Below are positions 17,985 to 25,564 of a stretch of 43,133 nt of DNA, in pieces (the stretch's first letter is position 1; each line of letters starts with the position of its first letter). Below the pieces are notes generated by a model that was not told the origin of the DNA, made no database searches, and saw only the letters and a program-made list of their open reading frames with translations. A program made the translations under genes and the position numbers. Source of the stretch: Acidimicrobiaceae bacterium (GTDB taxonomy: Bacteria > Actinomycetota > Acidimicrobiia > Acidimicrobiales > RAAP-2); NCBI GenBank assembly GCA_027306605.1, contig DAHUZK010000005.1, forward strand, positions 1-43,133, in the 5' to 3' direction.

Positions 17985-17998
17985 GATCTGATCAGATC
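17985..17998. promoter_or_regulatory. Perfect 14-bp palindrome at the start of the MhuD-like gene (candidate operator)
   Basis: GATCTGATCAGATC equals its own reverse complement and ends 5 bases before the ATG at 18004. It overlaps a possible -10 (TCAGAT, 17992-17997) at the 6-base leaderless spacing, so a bound repressor would block initiation. The regulator is not encoded nearby. Confidence 0.55.
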
Positions 17999-18003
17999 GG
18001 GAC

Positions 18004-18327
18004 ATGACCGTTATCAAGATCAACGCCATCACCGTGCCCGAGGAGGCCGGCGACGAACTGGCGCAGCGCTTCGCGGCGCGGGCCCACGCCGTCGACGACC
18101 AGGAGGGGTTCGAGGGATTCGAGCTTCTGCGGCCGACCGACGACCGCCGGCAGTGGCTGGTGGTGACGCGCTGGAGCGACGAGGAGTCGTTCCAGAAGTG
18201 GGTGTCGTCGCCCGCCTTCGCGCACGGCCACGCCGGCGCCGACCGCCCCTCGCCCCACGGCGGACCGGTGTCGGTGTCCTCCGAGCTCTGGTCCTACGAG
18301 GTGGCGGGCGGTTCGGGCGGGAACTAG
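18004..18327 (+). CDS. MhuD-like heme-degrading / ABM-fold monooxygenase
   Basis: A 107-residue ferredoxin-like (ABM) protein strongly resembling the mycobacterial heme oxygenase MhuD: it opens with KINAI and continues RFAARAHAVDDQEGFEGFELLRP and VVTRW. From memory, MhuD uses Asn7, Trp66 and His75. Here Asn7 and Trp66 fall at identical numbers, but residue 75 is Gly, flanked by His74 and His76 (AFAHGHAG). One of these may serve as ligand after a one-residue shift, or heme binding may differ. The likely role is releasing iron from heme, or a related monooxygenase reaction. A perfect palindrome abuts the start. It is convergent with the SEDS gene at 18341. Confidence 0.8.
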   Translation: MTVIKINAITVPEEAGDELAQRFAARAHAVDDQEGFEGFELLRPTDDRRQWLVVTRWSDEESFQKWVSSPAFAHGHAGADRPSPHGGPVSVSSELWSYEVAGGSGGN

Positions 18328-18333
18328 CGGCGG

Positions 18334-18353
18334 GCCCGCCTCAGGAGGCGGGC
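18334..18353. terminator. Hairpin between the MhuD-like gene and the convergent SEDS gene
   Basis: GCCCGCCT (18334-18341) and AGGCGGGC (18346-18353) form a perfect 8-bp stem with a 4-base loop (CAGG). It lies just after the TAG at 18325-18327 and overlaps the minus-strand stop at 18341-18343, so it could end transcription from both sides. No U-run follows on either strand, which is common in high-GC actinobacteria. Confidence 0.55.
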
Positions 18354-19717
18354 ACCATCGGCCGCTCACCGGGCGCGCCCGCGGCACCGGCCGCCAGCAT
18401 CTCCAGCTGCGCCTCCGCCCCCTCGTCGGAGATGCGCAGGAGCAGCGCCACCAGGATGTAGTTGGCCAGCAGGGAGGAGCCCCCGTAGGCGACGAAGGGC
18501 AGCGTGATGCCGGTGAACGGCAAGATCCGCGTGACGCCGGCCATGATGAAGAACGCCTGGAAGCCCAGGATCAGCGTGAGTCCGGCGGCGGCCAGCCTCG
18601 AGAAGTCCGACCGGGCCGCTTGCGCCACGCGGAACCCGGCCCCGACCAGGAGGATGAAGGCCACGACGACGGCGGCGCAGCCCACCAGACCCATCTCGGT
18701 GCCGATGGCGGCGAAGACCATGTCGCTGGTGAGCCCGAAGATGTACCCCGCGAAGTGGTCGACCCCCAGGCCGGTGCCCCCCACCCCGCCGCTGCCCAGC
18801 GAGAACTGGGCCTGGGCCAGCTGGCTGTCGCCGGCACCGGGAGCCGGCCAGGGGTTCAGCCACTGCTCCACGCGCAAGTTGACCTGCCCGAAGAAGTGCG
18901 CGGCGACGAAGGCGCCGACGCCGAAGAGGACCAGTCCGAGCATCAGGTAGCCGACCCGCCCGGTGGTGACCCAGAGCAGCCCGATGAAGAGGACGAAGAT
19001 CAGCGCGGCGAAGCCGACGTCGTCCTCCAGGCCGATGATGGCCATGGCGGCCCCCCACGCCACCAGGATGGGCAGCAACGGGCGGGGGTCGAGGTAGAGC
19101 CGGTTGCCGATCTGCGCCGTCGGGATGGAGAGCATTTCCTTGTTCTCGGCGAAGTACGAGGCGAAGAAGATGCAGAGGAGGATCTTGGAGACCTCGATCG
19201 GCTGGAACTCAAGTCCTCCCACGTGGACCCAGAGCCGGGCCCCGTAGATGGGGGAGAAGAACAGGGGCGACACCAGCAGGATCCCGGCCATCAGCAACAG
19301 GACATAGCGGTAGCGGTCGAGGTCGCGAGAATGGCGCACGACGAGCAGCGTGACCACGTAGAGGAGGACGCCGAAGGCGATCCACGCCGCCTGCTGTCGA
19401 GCGTCCTTCGGGCTCCAGCGGGCGATGACGACGTATCCGATCCCGTTCAGCAGCGCCACCAGCGGCAGGATCACTGCATTGGCGTTGGGCACCAGCCAGC
19501 GGTTGGCCATGTGGGCCACCAGGGCCAGCCCGAGGACGATCCCGAGGAAGGGCCCGATGTTGTCCGGGATCTTCGACTTCTGCCCCAGGGAGGCGATCAC
19601 ATAGAGCGCGACGACCAGCAGCGAGCCGAAGAGCAAGAGCCCGAATTCGGTCCGGCGCTTGGGCTTCGGTCCGAAGACGTAGCGGGGGATTCGCGTGTGG
19701 CGGACGGGGGGAGACAC
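18341..19717 (-). CDS. SEDS-family cell-wall polymerase, actinobacterial RodA/FtsW type
   Basis: Second SEDS glycosyltransferase of the window, 458 residues with about ten to twelve helices. Family features are the QP-x-E block (GGLEFQPIEVSK), the extracellular region containing LNPWPAPGAGDSQLAQAQFSLGSGG and the C-terminal GITLPFVAYGGSS. The usual QPDLGT catalytic motif is LEDDVGFA here; the actinobacterial RodA group tends to have E-x-D-L/V-G, so the Asp is kept. It resembles mycobacterial RodA (the copy next to pbpA/pknB) more than the gene at 16315 does. The GTG at 19717 (MSPPVRHTRIPRYV) is chosen because TACGAT on the minus strand (19731-19726) ends 8 bases before it; an upstream ATG at 19792 would cross the ppk promoter. 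Confidence 0.88.
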   Translation of the reverse strand: MSPPVRHTRIPRYVFGPKPKRRTEFGLLLFGSLLVVALYVIASLGQKSKIPDNIGPFLGIVLGLALVAHMANRWLVPNANAVILPLVALLNGIGYVVIARWSPKDARQQAAWIAFGVLLYVVTLLVVRHSRDLDRYRYVLLLMAGILLVSPLFFSPIYGARLWVHVGGLEFQPIEVSKILLCIFFASYFAENKEMLSIPTAQIGNRLYLDPRPLLPILVAWGAAMAIIGLEDDVGFAALIFVLFIGLLWVTTGRVGYLMLGLVLFGVGAFVAAHFFGQVNLRVEQWLNPWPAPGAGDSQLAQAQFSLGSGGVGGTGLGVDHFAGYIFGLTSDMVFAAIGTEMGLVGCAAVVVAFILLVGAGFRVAQAARSDFSRLAAAGLTLILGFQAFFIMAGVTRILPFTGITLPFVAYGGSSLLANYILVALLLRISDEGAEAQLEMLAAGAAGAPGERPMVPAS

Positions 19718-19725
19718 CAGGGCGA

Positions 19726-19731
19726 ATCGTA
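19726..19731 (-). promoter_or_regulatory. Candidate -10 box for the minus-strand SEDS gene
   Basis: TACGAT read on the minus strand, 8 bases before the GTG at 19717, giving a leaderless or near-leaderless message. It supports the GTG start over upstream alternatives. Confidence 0.45.
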
Positions 19732-19742
19732 GTGGTGAGGGG

Positions 19743-19748
19743 TAGGAT
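19743..19748 (+). promoter_or_regulatory. Candidate -10 box for ppk1
   Basis: TAGGAT on the plus strand predicts a start near 19755 and a leader of about 40 bases before ATG 19795. It lies back to back with the SEDS promoter, 11 bases away. Confidence 0.4.
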
Positions 19749-19794
19749 TCAGGCGACATCCCGCTCTCGCTGGCCCACGTCGCCGACTCCACCC

Positions 19795-22098
19795 ATGACC
19801 CAGACCCGACCTCAGCACCAACCCCCGGCGCAGCCCGCCTCGGGAACGGCGCGCCTCGCGTCGTCCGAGGTCGGAGGGGACGACCCGGCCTCCGGAGCGG
19901 AGGCGGGCGAGGCCGGCGCCGCAGGATCGGCGTCCGGGGTCGAGCGACCGGCGCTGCCGACGTACCAGCAGATCGAGGCCTTCGGGTACCAGCGCTTCAC
20001 CAACCGCGAGCAGTCCCGCCTCGACTTCGGCTCGCGCCTGTTGGACCTGGCCGAGGACGACGGCCTGCCGCTGCTCGAACGGGCCAAGTTCCTGGCCATC
20101 TTCTCGGAGCTGCTCGACGAGTTCTACCAGATTCGGGTGGCGGCCCTGGAGGACCAGGTGGCCGCCGGGGTGCGCACGCGCAGCGTCGACGGGCTGCGCC
20201 CGGGCGAGCAGCTGACCATGATCCGTGGGCGTGTCGAGGAGATCGTGCGCCGCCAGGACCACATCTTCTTGGACCTGATCGTGCCGGCGCTGGCCCAGGC
20301 CGGCATCCGCCTCTCCGGCTGGTCCTCGCTCGATGACGACGACCGCGAGCATCTCGTCGACGTCTTCCAGCGCCAGATCTATCCCGTCCTGACCCCCTTG
20401 GCCGTCGATCCGGGTCACCCGTTCCCCTACATCTCGAATCTCTCCCTCAACCTCGTGGTCGAGGTGCAGGACCCGGCCTCTGGTGAGCGCCGCATCGCTC
20501 GGGTCAAGGTGCCTCCGGCCCTGCCGCGCTTCATCGTGATGCCCGACGGCGAACGCTTCGTCCCGCTGGAGCAGGTGATCTCGGCCCACCTCGCTTCGCT
20601 GTTCCCCGGCATGACCATCGGGCACCACCACGCCTTCCGGGTGACGCGCAACGCCGACCTCGCGCTGGAGGAGGACGAGGCCGACGACCTCCTCGTCGCC
20701 ATCGAGATGGAGCTGCGCCGCCGCCGCTTCGGCAAGGCGCTCCGGCTCGAGGTCGAGGCCGACACCGGTCAGGACCTGGTGGACCTGCTGGCCGGCGAGC
20801 TCGAGGTCGGGGAGGAGGGCGTCTTTCGCGTCGGCGCCCCGTTGGACCTGAGCGGCCTGTGGGCGGTCTACGCACTCGACCGTCCCGATCTGCACGCGGA
20901 GACGTGGACGCCCATGACGCCACCGCGCCTGGCCCAGGTGGCGCACGAGCCCGCGGAGTTCTTCGCCATGCTGCGCGAGCGGGACGTCTTGGTGCACCAC
21001 CCCTACGACTCCTTCGCCACGTCGGTCGAGGCCTTCGTGGCCCAGGCCGCGGCGGACCCGGCCGTCCTCGGCATCAAGCAGACCCTGTACCGCACGGGCA
21101 TCGACAGCCCGATCGTGCAGTCGCTGATCGAGGCGGCCGAGAACGGAAAGCAGGTGGCCGCCATCGTCGAGCTGAAGGCCCGCTTCGACGAGGAGGCCAA
21201 CATCGGGTGGGCCCGCGCGCTCGAAGAGGTGGGCGTGCACGTCGTCTACGGCATCGTCGGCCTGAAGACACATTCGAAGACCGCGCTCGTGCTGCGCCGT
21301 GAGGACGACTGCGTGCGGTCCTACTGCCACGTCGGCACCGGCAACTACAACTCCAAGACGGCGCGCATCTACGAGGACCTCGGGCTCTTGACCTCCGATC
21401 CACAGATCGGCGCAGACGTCGGCGAGCTCTTCAACTACCTCACCGGCTTCTCGAAGCACGCCAACTACAGCGAGATCCTGGTCTCGCCCGTGACCGTGCG
21501 CAAGCGCATCATGGCGATGATCGAGGAGCAGGCCGAGGCCGGCCCGGAGGGTCGCATCATGTTGAAGCTCAACGGCCTCACCGACGCCGCCATGATCGAC
21601 GCGCTCTACCGGGCCTCGTGCGCCGGCGTCGAGATCGACCTCGCCGTGCGCGGCCTGTGCCGTCTCCGGCCGGGCATCCCCGAGCTCTCCGAGCGGATCC
21701 GGGTGCGCTCCATCGTCGGCAGCTTCCTCGAGCATTCGCGCATCTACCGCTTCGGTGGGCCTCCCGTCGACCCGGCGGCCGGACCCGGCCTCCCCCTCAA
21801 GATCTTCATCGGATCGGCGGATCTGATGGGCCGCAATCTCGACCGGCGCATCGAGGTGGTGGTGCCCGTGCACGATCCCGAGCTCCAGGGCCGTCTTTTC
21901 GAGGTCCTCGATCTCGTGTTCGCCGACGAGACGAACGCGTGGGAACTCGGTTCGGACCGCCGTTGGCGCCGGGTGCCGAACCGGCACGGGATCAGCTCCC
22001 AGGAGCGCCTCAAGGAGTTGGCGAGGGAGCGCGCCCGCCGCCGGCTCGACTCTGACATGCGCGTCGGAGAGGGTGACGAGGCAACGCACGCGCCGTAG
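19795..22098 (+). CDS. ppk: Polyphosphate kinase 1
   Basis: Reversibly polymerises the gamma-phosphate of ATP into polyphosphate; membrane-associated. The 767 residues begin with a disordered Ala/Gln/Pro-rich extension of about 55, then the N domain (YQQIEAFGYQRFTNREQSRLDF), the head domain and two phospholipase-D-like catalytic domains. The autophosphorylated His is His493 in GLKTHSKTALV and the second catalytic His is His647 in FLEHSRIYRF. GTGNYNSKTARIYEDLG and the DLMGRNLDRRIEVVVP block are intact. ATG 19795 is used rather than an in-frame GTG at 19732, which precedes the candidate -10. The last 26 bases overlap the next gene. Confidence 0.95.
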   Translation: MTQTRPQHQPPAQPASGTARLASSEVGGDDPASGAEAGEAGAAGSASGVERPALPTYQQIEAFGYQRFTNREQSRLDFGSRLLDLAEDDGLPLLERAKFLAIFSELLDEFYQIRVAALEDQVAAGVRTRSVDGLRPGEQLTMIRGRVEEIVRRQDHIFLDLIVPALAQAGIRLSGWSSLDDDDREHLVDVFQRQIYPVLTPLAVDPGHPFPYISNLSLNLVVEVQDPASGERRIARVKVPPALPRFIVMPDGERFVPLEQVISAHLASLFPGMTIGHHHAFRVTRNADLALEEDEADDLLVAIEMELRRRRFGKALRLEVEADTGQDLVDLLAGELEVGEEGVFRVGAPLDLSGLWAVYALDRPDLHAETWTPMTPPRLAQVAHEPAEFFAMLRERDVLVHHPYDSFATSVEAFVAQAAADPAVLGIKQTLYRTGIDSPIVQSLIEAAENGKQVAAIVELKARFDEEANIGWARALEEVGVHVVYGIVGLKTHSKTALVLRREDDCVRSYCHVGTGNYNSKTARIYEDLGLLTSDPQIGADVGELFNYLTGFSKHANYSEILVSPVTVRKRIMAMIEEQAEAGPEGRIMLKLNGLTDAAMIDALYRASCAGVEIDLAVRGLCRLRPGIPELSERIRVRSIVGSFLEHSRIYRFGGPPVDPAAGPGLPLKIFIGSADLMGRNLDRRIEVVVPVHDPELQGRLFEVLDLVFADETNAWELGSDRRWRRVPNRHGISSQERLKELARERARRRLDSDMRVGEGDEATHAP

Positions 22099-23338
22099 GC
22101 GGATCGTCGCTCCCGGGGCGGTGGAGGCGCAGATGCGCTCCGTCGCCGATGCTCACGGCTGGACATGGCCGGTGCTGTCGGCTGTCGTCGCCGTCGTGGG
22201 TGCGACCGCGCTGGCGTTGGCCCACATGCAGCTGGACCTGGCCACGTACCTGCTCGGTGGTGCGCACGCGCAGTCCAACGACCTCTTCGCCGTCACCTTG
22301 CCCCAGGACCACCTCGGCTTCACCTACCCGCCCTTCTCCGCCTTGCTCTTCGCGCCGTTCGCCCACGCGCCCCTGCGGGTCTGCGAAGTCGCGTTCTCGT
22401 GGTTGAACCTGGCGGCGATGGGTGTCTTCGTTGCGATCAGCCTGCGCGCCGTCTGCACGAGGTTCGACCGCCGCACCATCGTGTGGTGGGCGCTCGTGTT
22501 GCTGCTGCCCGTGACGCTGTTCGACCCGGTGCGCCAGACCTTCCTGCTGGGCCAGGTGAACATCATCCTGGCACTCATGGTCGTGGCCGACCTGACGCTC
22601 GAGCTGCCGGTACCGCGGGGAGTCCTGGTGGGGCTGGCCGGAGCCATCAAGGTGACGCCGCTCATCTTCATCCCGTATCTCTTCCTGACCCGGCAGGGCC
22701 GGGCCGGCGTACGGGCGGTGGGCGCCTTCTGCGGGGCCGTCTTGTTGGCGACTGCCGTGAACGCGTCGACCTCGTGGTCGTACTGGACGCAGGACATCCG
22801 CGATCCGCGGCGCGCCGGGATGCTCTCGTGGATCGGCAACCAGGGTGCGCTGGGCGCGGTCGAGCGGATGCTGGGCCACACCGTCACGACACCGACCACC
22901 TTCGCCATCGTGGTCGCCGTCTCCGCCGTGGGGCTCGCCGTGGCGACCGGAGCCTACCGACGGTCGTCGGCGGTGCTCGGCCTCCTCGTGGTCGAGGCCA
23001 CCGAGTCCTTGGCCAGTCCGGTGTCGTGGTCGCACCACTTCATTTGGATGGTGCTCTTGGTGGCGTGGCTGGCGCTGGCCGAGGACCGGCCCCGCTTGGG
23101 CGAGTGGTACGCGCTGGGCGTTGCCTTGTTGCTCTGGGCCGCTCCGTACTGGTGGGTGCCGCACGGGCCGAATGTCGTGTTCGCCGGGCGCGGGTGGCTG
23201 ATCCCCGTCTCCGATTGCGACGTGCTCCTCTTCGTGGTCGTCGTGGGCGGAGCGGGATACCGGGTGGCGCGTTCGCTCGTCGAGGAACCGGGGGCCAGCC
23301 GGCGCCGCGCCGTGGTCACCTCGGGGATCCGAAGCTGA
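22073..23338 (+). CDS. GT87-family (DUF2029) integral membrane glycosyltransferase
   Basis: A 421-residue protein with about ten hydrophobic segments, resembling DUF2029/GT87 polyprenol-phosphate-mannose-dependent alpha-mannosyltransferases such as mycobacterial PimE. These add mannose on the outer face of the membrane. Visible family features are the luminal loop FAVTLPQDHLGFTYPPFSALLF with acidic/aromatic residues, LFDPVRQTFLLGQVNIILALMV, the GLAGAIKVTPLIFIPYL block and a late SPVSWSHHFIWMVLL. GTG 22073 is preceded by a clear GGAGAG ribosome-binding site and overlaps ppk by 26 bases; ATG 22133 is the alternative. A source of polyprenol-P-mannose is plausibly the synthase at 26926. The acceptor is unknown. 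Confidence 0.82.
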   Translation: MTRQRTRRRRIVAPGAVEAQMRSVADAHGWTWPVLSAVVAVVGATALALAHMQLDLATYLLGGAHAQSNDLFAVTLPQDHLGFTYPPFSALLFAPFAHAPLRVCEVAFSWLNLAAMGVFVAISLRAVCTRFDRRTIVWWALVLLLPVTLFDPVRQTFLLGQVNIILALMVVADLTLELPVPRGVLVGLAGAIKVTPLIFIPYLFLTRQGRAGVRAVGAFCGAVLLATAVNASTSWSYWTQDIRDPRRAGMLSWIGNQGALGAVERMLGHTVTTPTTFAIVVAVSAVGLAVATGAYRRSSAVLGLLVVEATESLASPVSWSHHFIWMVLLVAWLALAEDRPRLGEWYALGVALLLWAAPYWWVPHGPNVVFAGRGWLIPVSDCDVLLFVVVVGGAGYRVARSLVEEPGASRRRAVVTSGIRS

Positions 23339-23384
23339 GGCGGCTGCCTCGCCGCGTCGGTGGGTGAGCGCGAGTAGCGCCGGA

Positions 23385-24212
23385 TCAGGACGAGGTCGGG
23401 TCCGGTTGGCACACCAGGATCCGCTGGTGTGCGACGCGGTCGCACCGGCCGCGCCGCGCCGCCTCGGTGTGAATCACGTGCCACCCGGTGACGATCATGA
23501 GTTTCTCCGGGTCGCCTGGGCGCAGTTCGTCGCTGCGAGTGTTCCCGGTCAGGGCGGACAGCGCTCCGGTGGCACGTCGCAGTGTCCGAGCCGGTGCGGT
23601 GGTCGCTTCGGGCCTGACGACGAGGCTCGCCACGAGGCTGCTCCCGTTCGGGGCACGCTCCCGGACCGCCTCACAGAGCGAGACGGTCACCTCGAGTGCG
23701 AGGTGTCGGAACGCGCTCTCGCAGACGAAGAGCGACGGGCACGCCGCATCGTGCCCGGACGCCTCCAGCGCGGCCGCCACGGCGGGGCCGCCGTCGCCGA
23801 GGTCCGCCGCGACCTCGGTCGTCCCGGCGGCCGAGAGGCCCAGCGCGGCGAGCCGGTGGCGCTTGTCGGCCAGGGCCCCGGGACGGTCGACCTCGAACCA
23901 GCGGGTGACCCCGTCCGCGAAACGGAGTGGCCGCCCGTCGTAGCCACACCCGAGGAGGACGATCTGCCCGAGGCTGCGGCCGATCGCCCCGGCGACCTCG
24001 GCGTCGACCACCTTGGTCCGTGCTGCCAGGTCGTCGCGCTGCCCGACGGGAGCAGAAAGGGTGGCGCGCGTCGCCGCCGTCCCGGCGACATTCGCGTACA
24101 GGCGTGCTTCGCCTTCGACGTCTCCTCGTGGTGTCGAGGGCCGGCTACGGGCCAGCTGCAGTCTTTGGGCGGCCGTCCAGCGGTCCGTGAGCGACGGCCG
24201 TCCTGACGTCAG
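23385..24212 (-). CDS. Class I SAM-dependent methyltransferase, apparently with a CTG start
   Basis: Leucine-carboxyl-methyltransferase-like protein of 275 residues. The SAM-binding loop is IVLLGCGYDGRPLRF; the acidic strand end is WFEVDRPGALADKRHRLAALGL; a third block is SLFVCESAFRHLALE. The substrate is unknown; actinobacteria carry many such enzymes. The N-terminus (RPSTPRGDVEGEARLYANVAGTA) looks conserved in this subgroup, yet no ATG, GTG or TTG lies in frame before it. The only candidate is CTG at 24212-24210, which overlaps the upstream TGA as CTGA, the same 4-base geometry as the ATGA/GTGA/TTGA junctions across this window. A later GTG in the KVVDAEV segment would delete the conserved N-terminus. 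Confidence 0.82.
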   Translation of the reverse strand: MTSGRPSLTDRWTAAQRLQLARSRPSTPRGDVEGEARLYANVAGTAATRATLSAPVGQRDDLAARTKVVDAEVAGAIGRSLGQIVLLGCGYDGRPLRFADGVTRWFEVDRPGALADKRHRLAALGLSAAGTTEVAADLGDGGPAVAAALEASGHDAACPSLFVCESAFRHLALEVTVSLCEAVRERAPNGSSLVASLVVRPEATTAPARTLRRATGALSALTGNTRSDELRPGDPEKLMIVTGWHVIHTEAARRGRCDRVAHQRILVCQPDPTSS

Positions 24213-25501
24213 GATGTCGCGGCCTTGGCGCCGGTCGAGCTTCGCGTGTGCGACCCGATACGGAGGGAGAGGTAGCTGGCGGCGCCGAAGGGGATCGGGA
24301 GCCAGAAGTTGACCAGGCGCCAACTCAGGACGCCAGCGGCTGCCACGTCGCCCGGGACGCCGAAGCCCTTGAAGACGGCGATCAGGGTCAGCTCGATCAC
24401 GCCCAGACCGCTCGGAGTGATGGGGATCACGGCGAGGATGTTGGCCAGCCCGTAGGCCACCAGGACGTCGATCGGCGACAGGTGGGCGCCGAAGGCGATC
24501 AGGAACACCCAGAGCGAGGTTGCGTCGAGCAACCAGTTGGCCGCTGCCCAGATGCCGGCCTTGCGGAGGAGCTCCGAGCTGGTGAACAAGATCTTCATCC
24601 GGTCGGCGACCTTCTGGACCAACGAGGTCACCGTCTCGGCCCGGACGAAGGGCAGGCGGTCGGCCACCTTCTTGACGAACACGGCGGCGTGTCGTTCGCC
24701 GCGGGTCAGAAAGAAGACGACGCCGGCGAAGATCGCCAGCAGCAGCACGCCCAGGATGGCGGCGAACCCGTAGGCCGGGTTGTAACCCTGCAAGGGGATC
24801 GAGATGAGGAGCGCCAGCCAGAAGATCAGGTTGAGGACCACGGCCGAGCCGATGCCCTGGGTGGCCAACCCGGTTGCCGCAGTGCTGCCCGACACGTTGG
24901 ACTCGGTGAGCAGCCGGTAGCTGGCTGCGGTGCCCGGGACGGTGCCACCCGGAAGGGTGTGGCTGATCGCCAGCGCCCACATGTTGATGCGGAAGATGCG
25001 GAAACGGTCGGGCGCACCGGGCGAGAGCACCGTGTGGGTCAGTTCGGCGTAGGAGATCAGCGCACCGATCTCGAAGAGGAGACCGCCGATCAGCCAGAAG
25101 AAGTTGAGGTGCCCCAGCTGCCCGAACTCGCGGCGGGCGCTGGCCAGCTCGGGCAGGAGCACGTACTCGCCGATGAAGAAGGCCAACAGGATCGCCAACG
25201 CGATCTTGACGTTGCGGGGCAGAAACGGCAGGAACTGACGCCGGGCTTTGGGCGGCCCTGACTCCGCGGACGCGCCCTCCGCGGACGCTCCCTCGGTGGA
25301 CGCCCCCTCGGTGGACGCTCCCTCGGTGGTCGCGCCCTCGGTGGACGCGCCCTCGGCGGACGCCGGCCTGCCGGCCCGGTCCGGCGACTCGTCTCGGGTC
25401 GGTGGCCTGGCCTCGGCCGAGGACGCGGTGGCCAGCGATGAAGGCGGGATCCGGATGTGCTCCGTCGCGTCGTCCTCGCCGACCTGGTCCATCCAACTCA
25501 T
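24209..25501 (-). CDS. Lysylphosphatidylglycerol synthase transmembrane-domain (UPF0104-like) protein
   Basis: Integral membrane protein of 430 residues in the UPF0104/LPG-synthase TM family (flippase-like part of MprF). After about 80 disordered residues, with a pentapeptide repeat made of Glu-Gly-Ala-Ser/Thr, come eight or so helices. Typical family text includes SHTLPGGTVPGTAASYRLL and ANILAVIPITPSGLGVIELTL. No cytosolic aminoacyl-transferase domain follows, so it probably moves or handles a lipid rather than making lysyl-PG. Possible starts are ATG 25516, 25501 and 25492; none has a strong ribosome-binding site, and 25501 is a compromise. The stop overlaps the CTG of the methyltransferase. 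Confidence 0.82.
   Translation of the reverse strand: MSWMDQVGEDDATEHIRIPPSSLATASSAEARPPTRDESPDRAGRPASAEGASTEGATTEGASTEGASTEGASAEGASAESGPPKARRQFLPFLPRNVKIALAILLAFFIGEYVLLPELASARREFGQLGHLNFFWLIGGLLFEIGALISYAELTHTVLSPGAPDRFRIFRINMWALAISHTLPGGTVPGTAASYRLLTESNVSGSTAATGLATQGIGSAVVLNLIFWLALLISIPLQGYNPAYGFAAILGVLLLAIFAGVVFFLTRGERHAAVFVKKVADRLPFVRAETVTSLVQKVADRMKILFTSSELLRKAGIWAAANWLLDATSLWVFLIAFGAHLSPIDVLVAYGLANILAVIPITPSGLGVIELTLIAVFKGFGVPGDVAAAGVLSWRLVNFWLPIPFGAASYLSLRIGSHTRSSTGAKAATS
25262..25366 (-). repeat. Seven 15-bp tandem repeats coding an EGA(S/T)-rich N-terminal tail
   Basis: Seven contiguous near-identical 15-base units start at 25262 and every 15 bases to 25352. On the minus strand they encode a run of pentapeptides of the form S/T/A-E-G-A-S/T in the cytoplasmic head of the UPF0104 protein. 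Unit-to-unit differences are few, so copy number may vary between strains. Confidence 0.85.
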
Positions 25502-25526
25502 GCTTGCACGTCTCATTCCCGAAGAA

Positions 25527-25544
25527 CCGCCTTTTCGAAGGCGG
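25527..25544. promoter_or_regulatory. Perfect 7-bp inverted repeat with TTCG loop in a divergent intergenic region
   Basis: CCGCCTT (25527-25533), TTCG, AAGGCGG (25538-25544). As RNA on the plus strand it would be a UUCG-tetraloop hairpin; as DNA it is a possible operator between the divergent UPF0104 and AI-2E genes. There is no T-run, and its position between two starts argues against a terminator. Confidence 0.5.
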
Positions 25545-25564
25545 GAGCTGCCAAGCTGGTCGCC

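Noticed and set aside
24248..25261. Plus-strand frame opposite the UPF0104 gene
   Set aside because: Asp/Gln/Glu-rich shadow of a membrane protein; the minus strand has clear family motifs and helices.
25527..25544. The TTCG hairpin as a rho-independent terminator
   Set aside because: It lies between two divergent start codons, where no transcript should end, and has no U-run.
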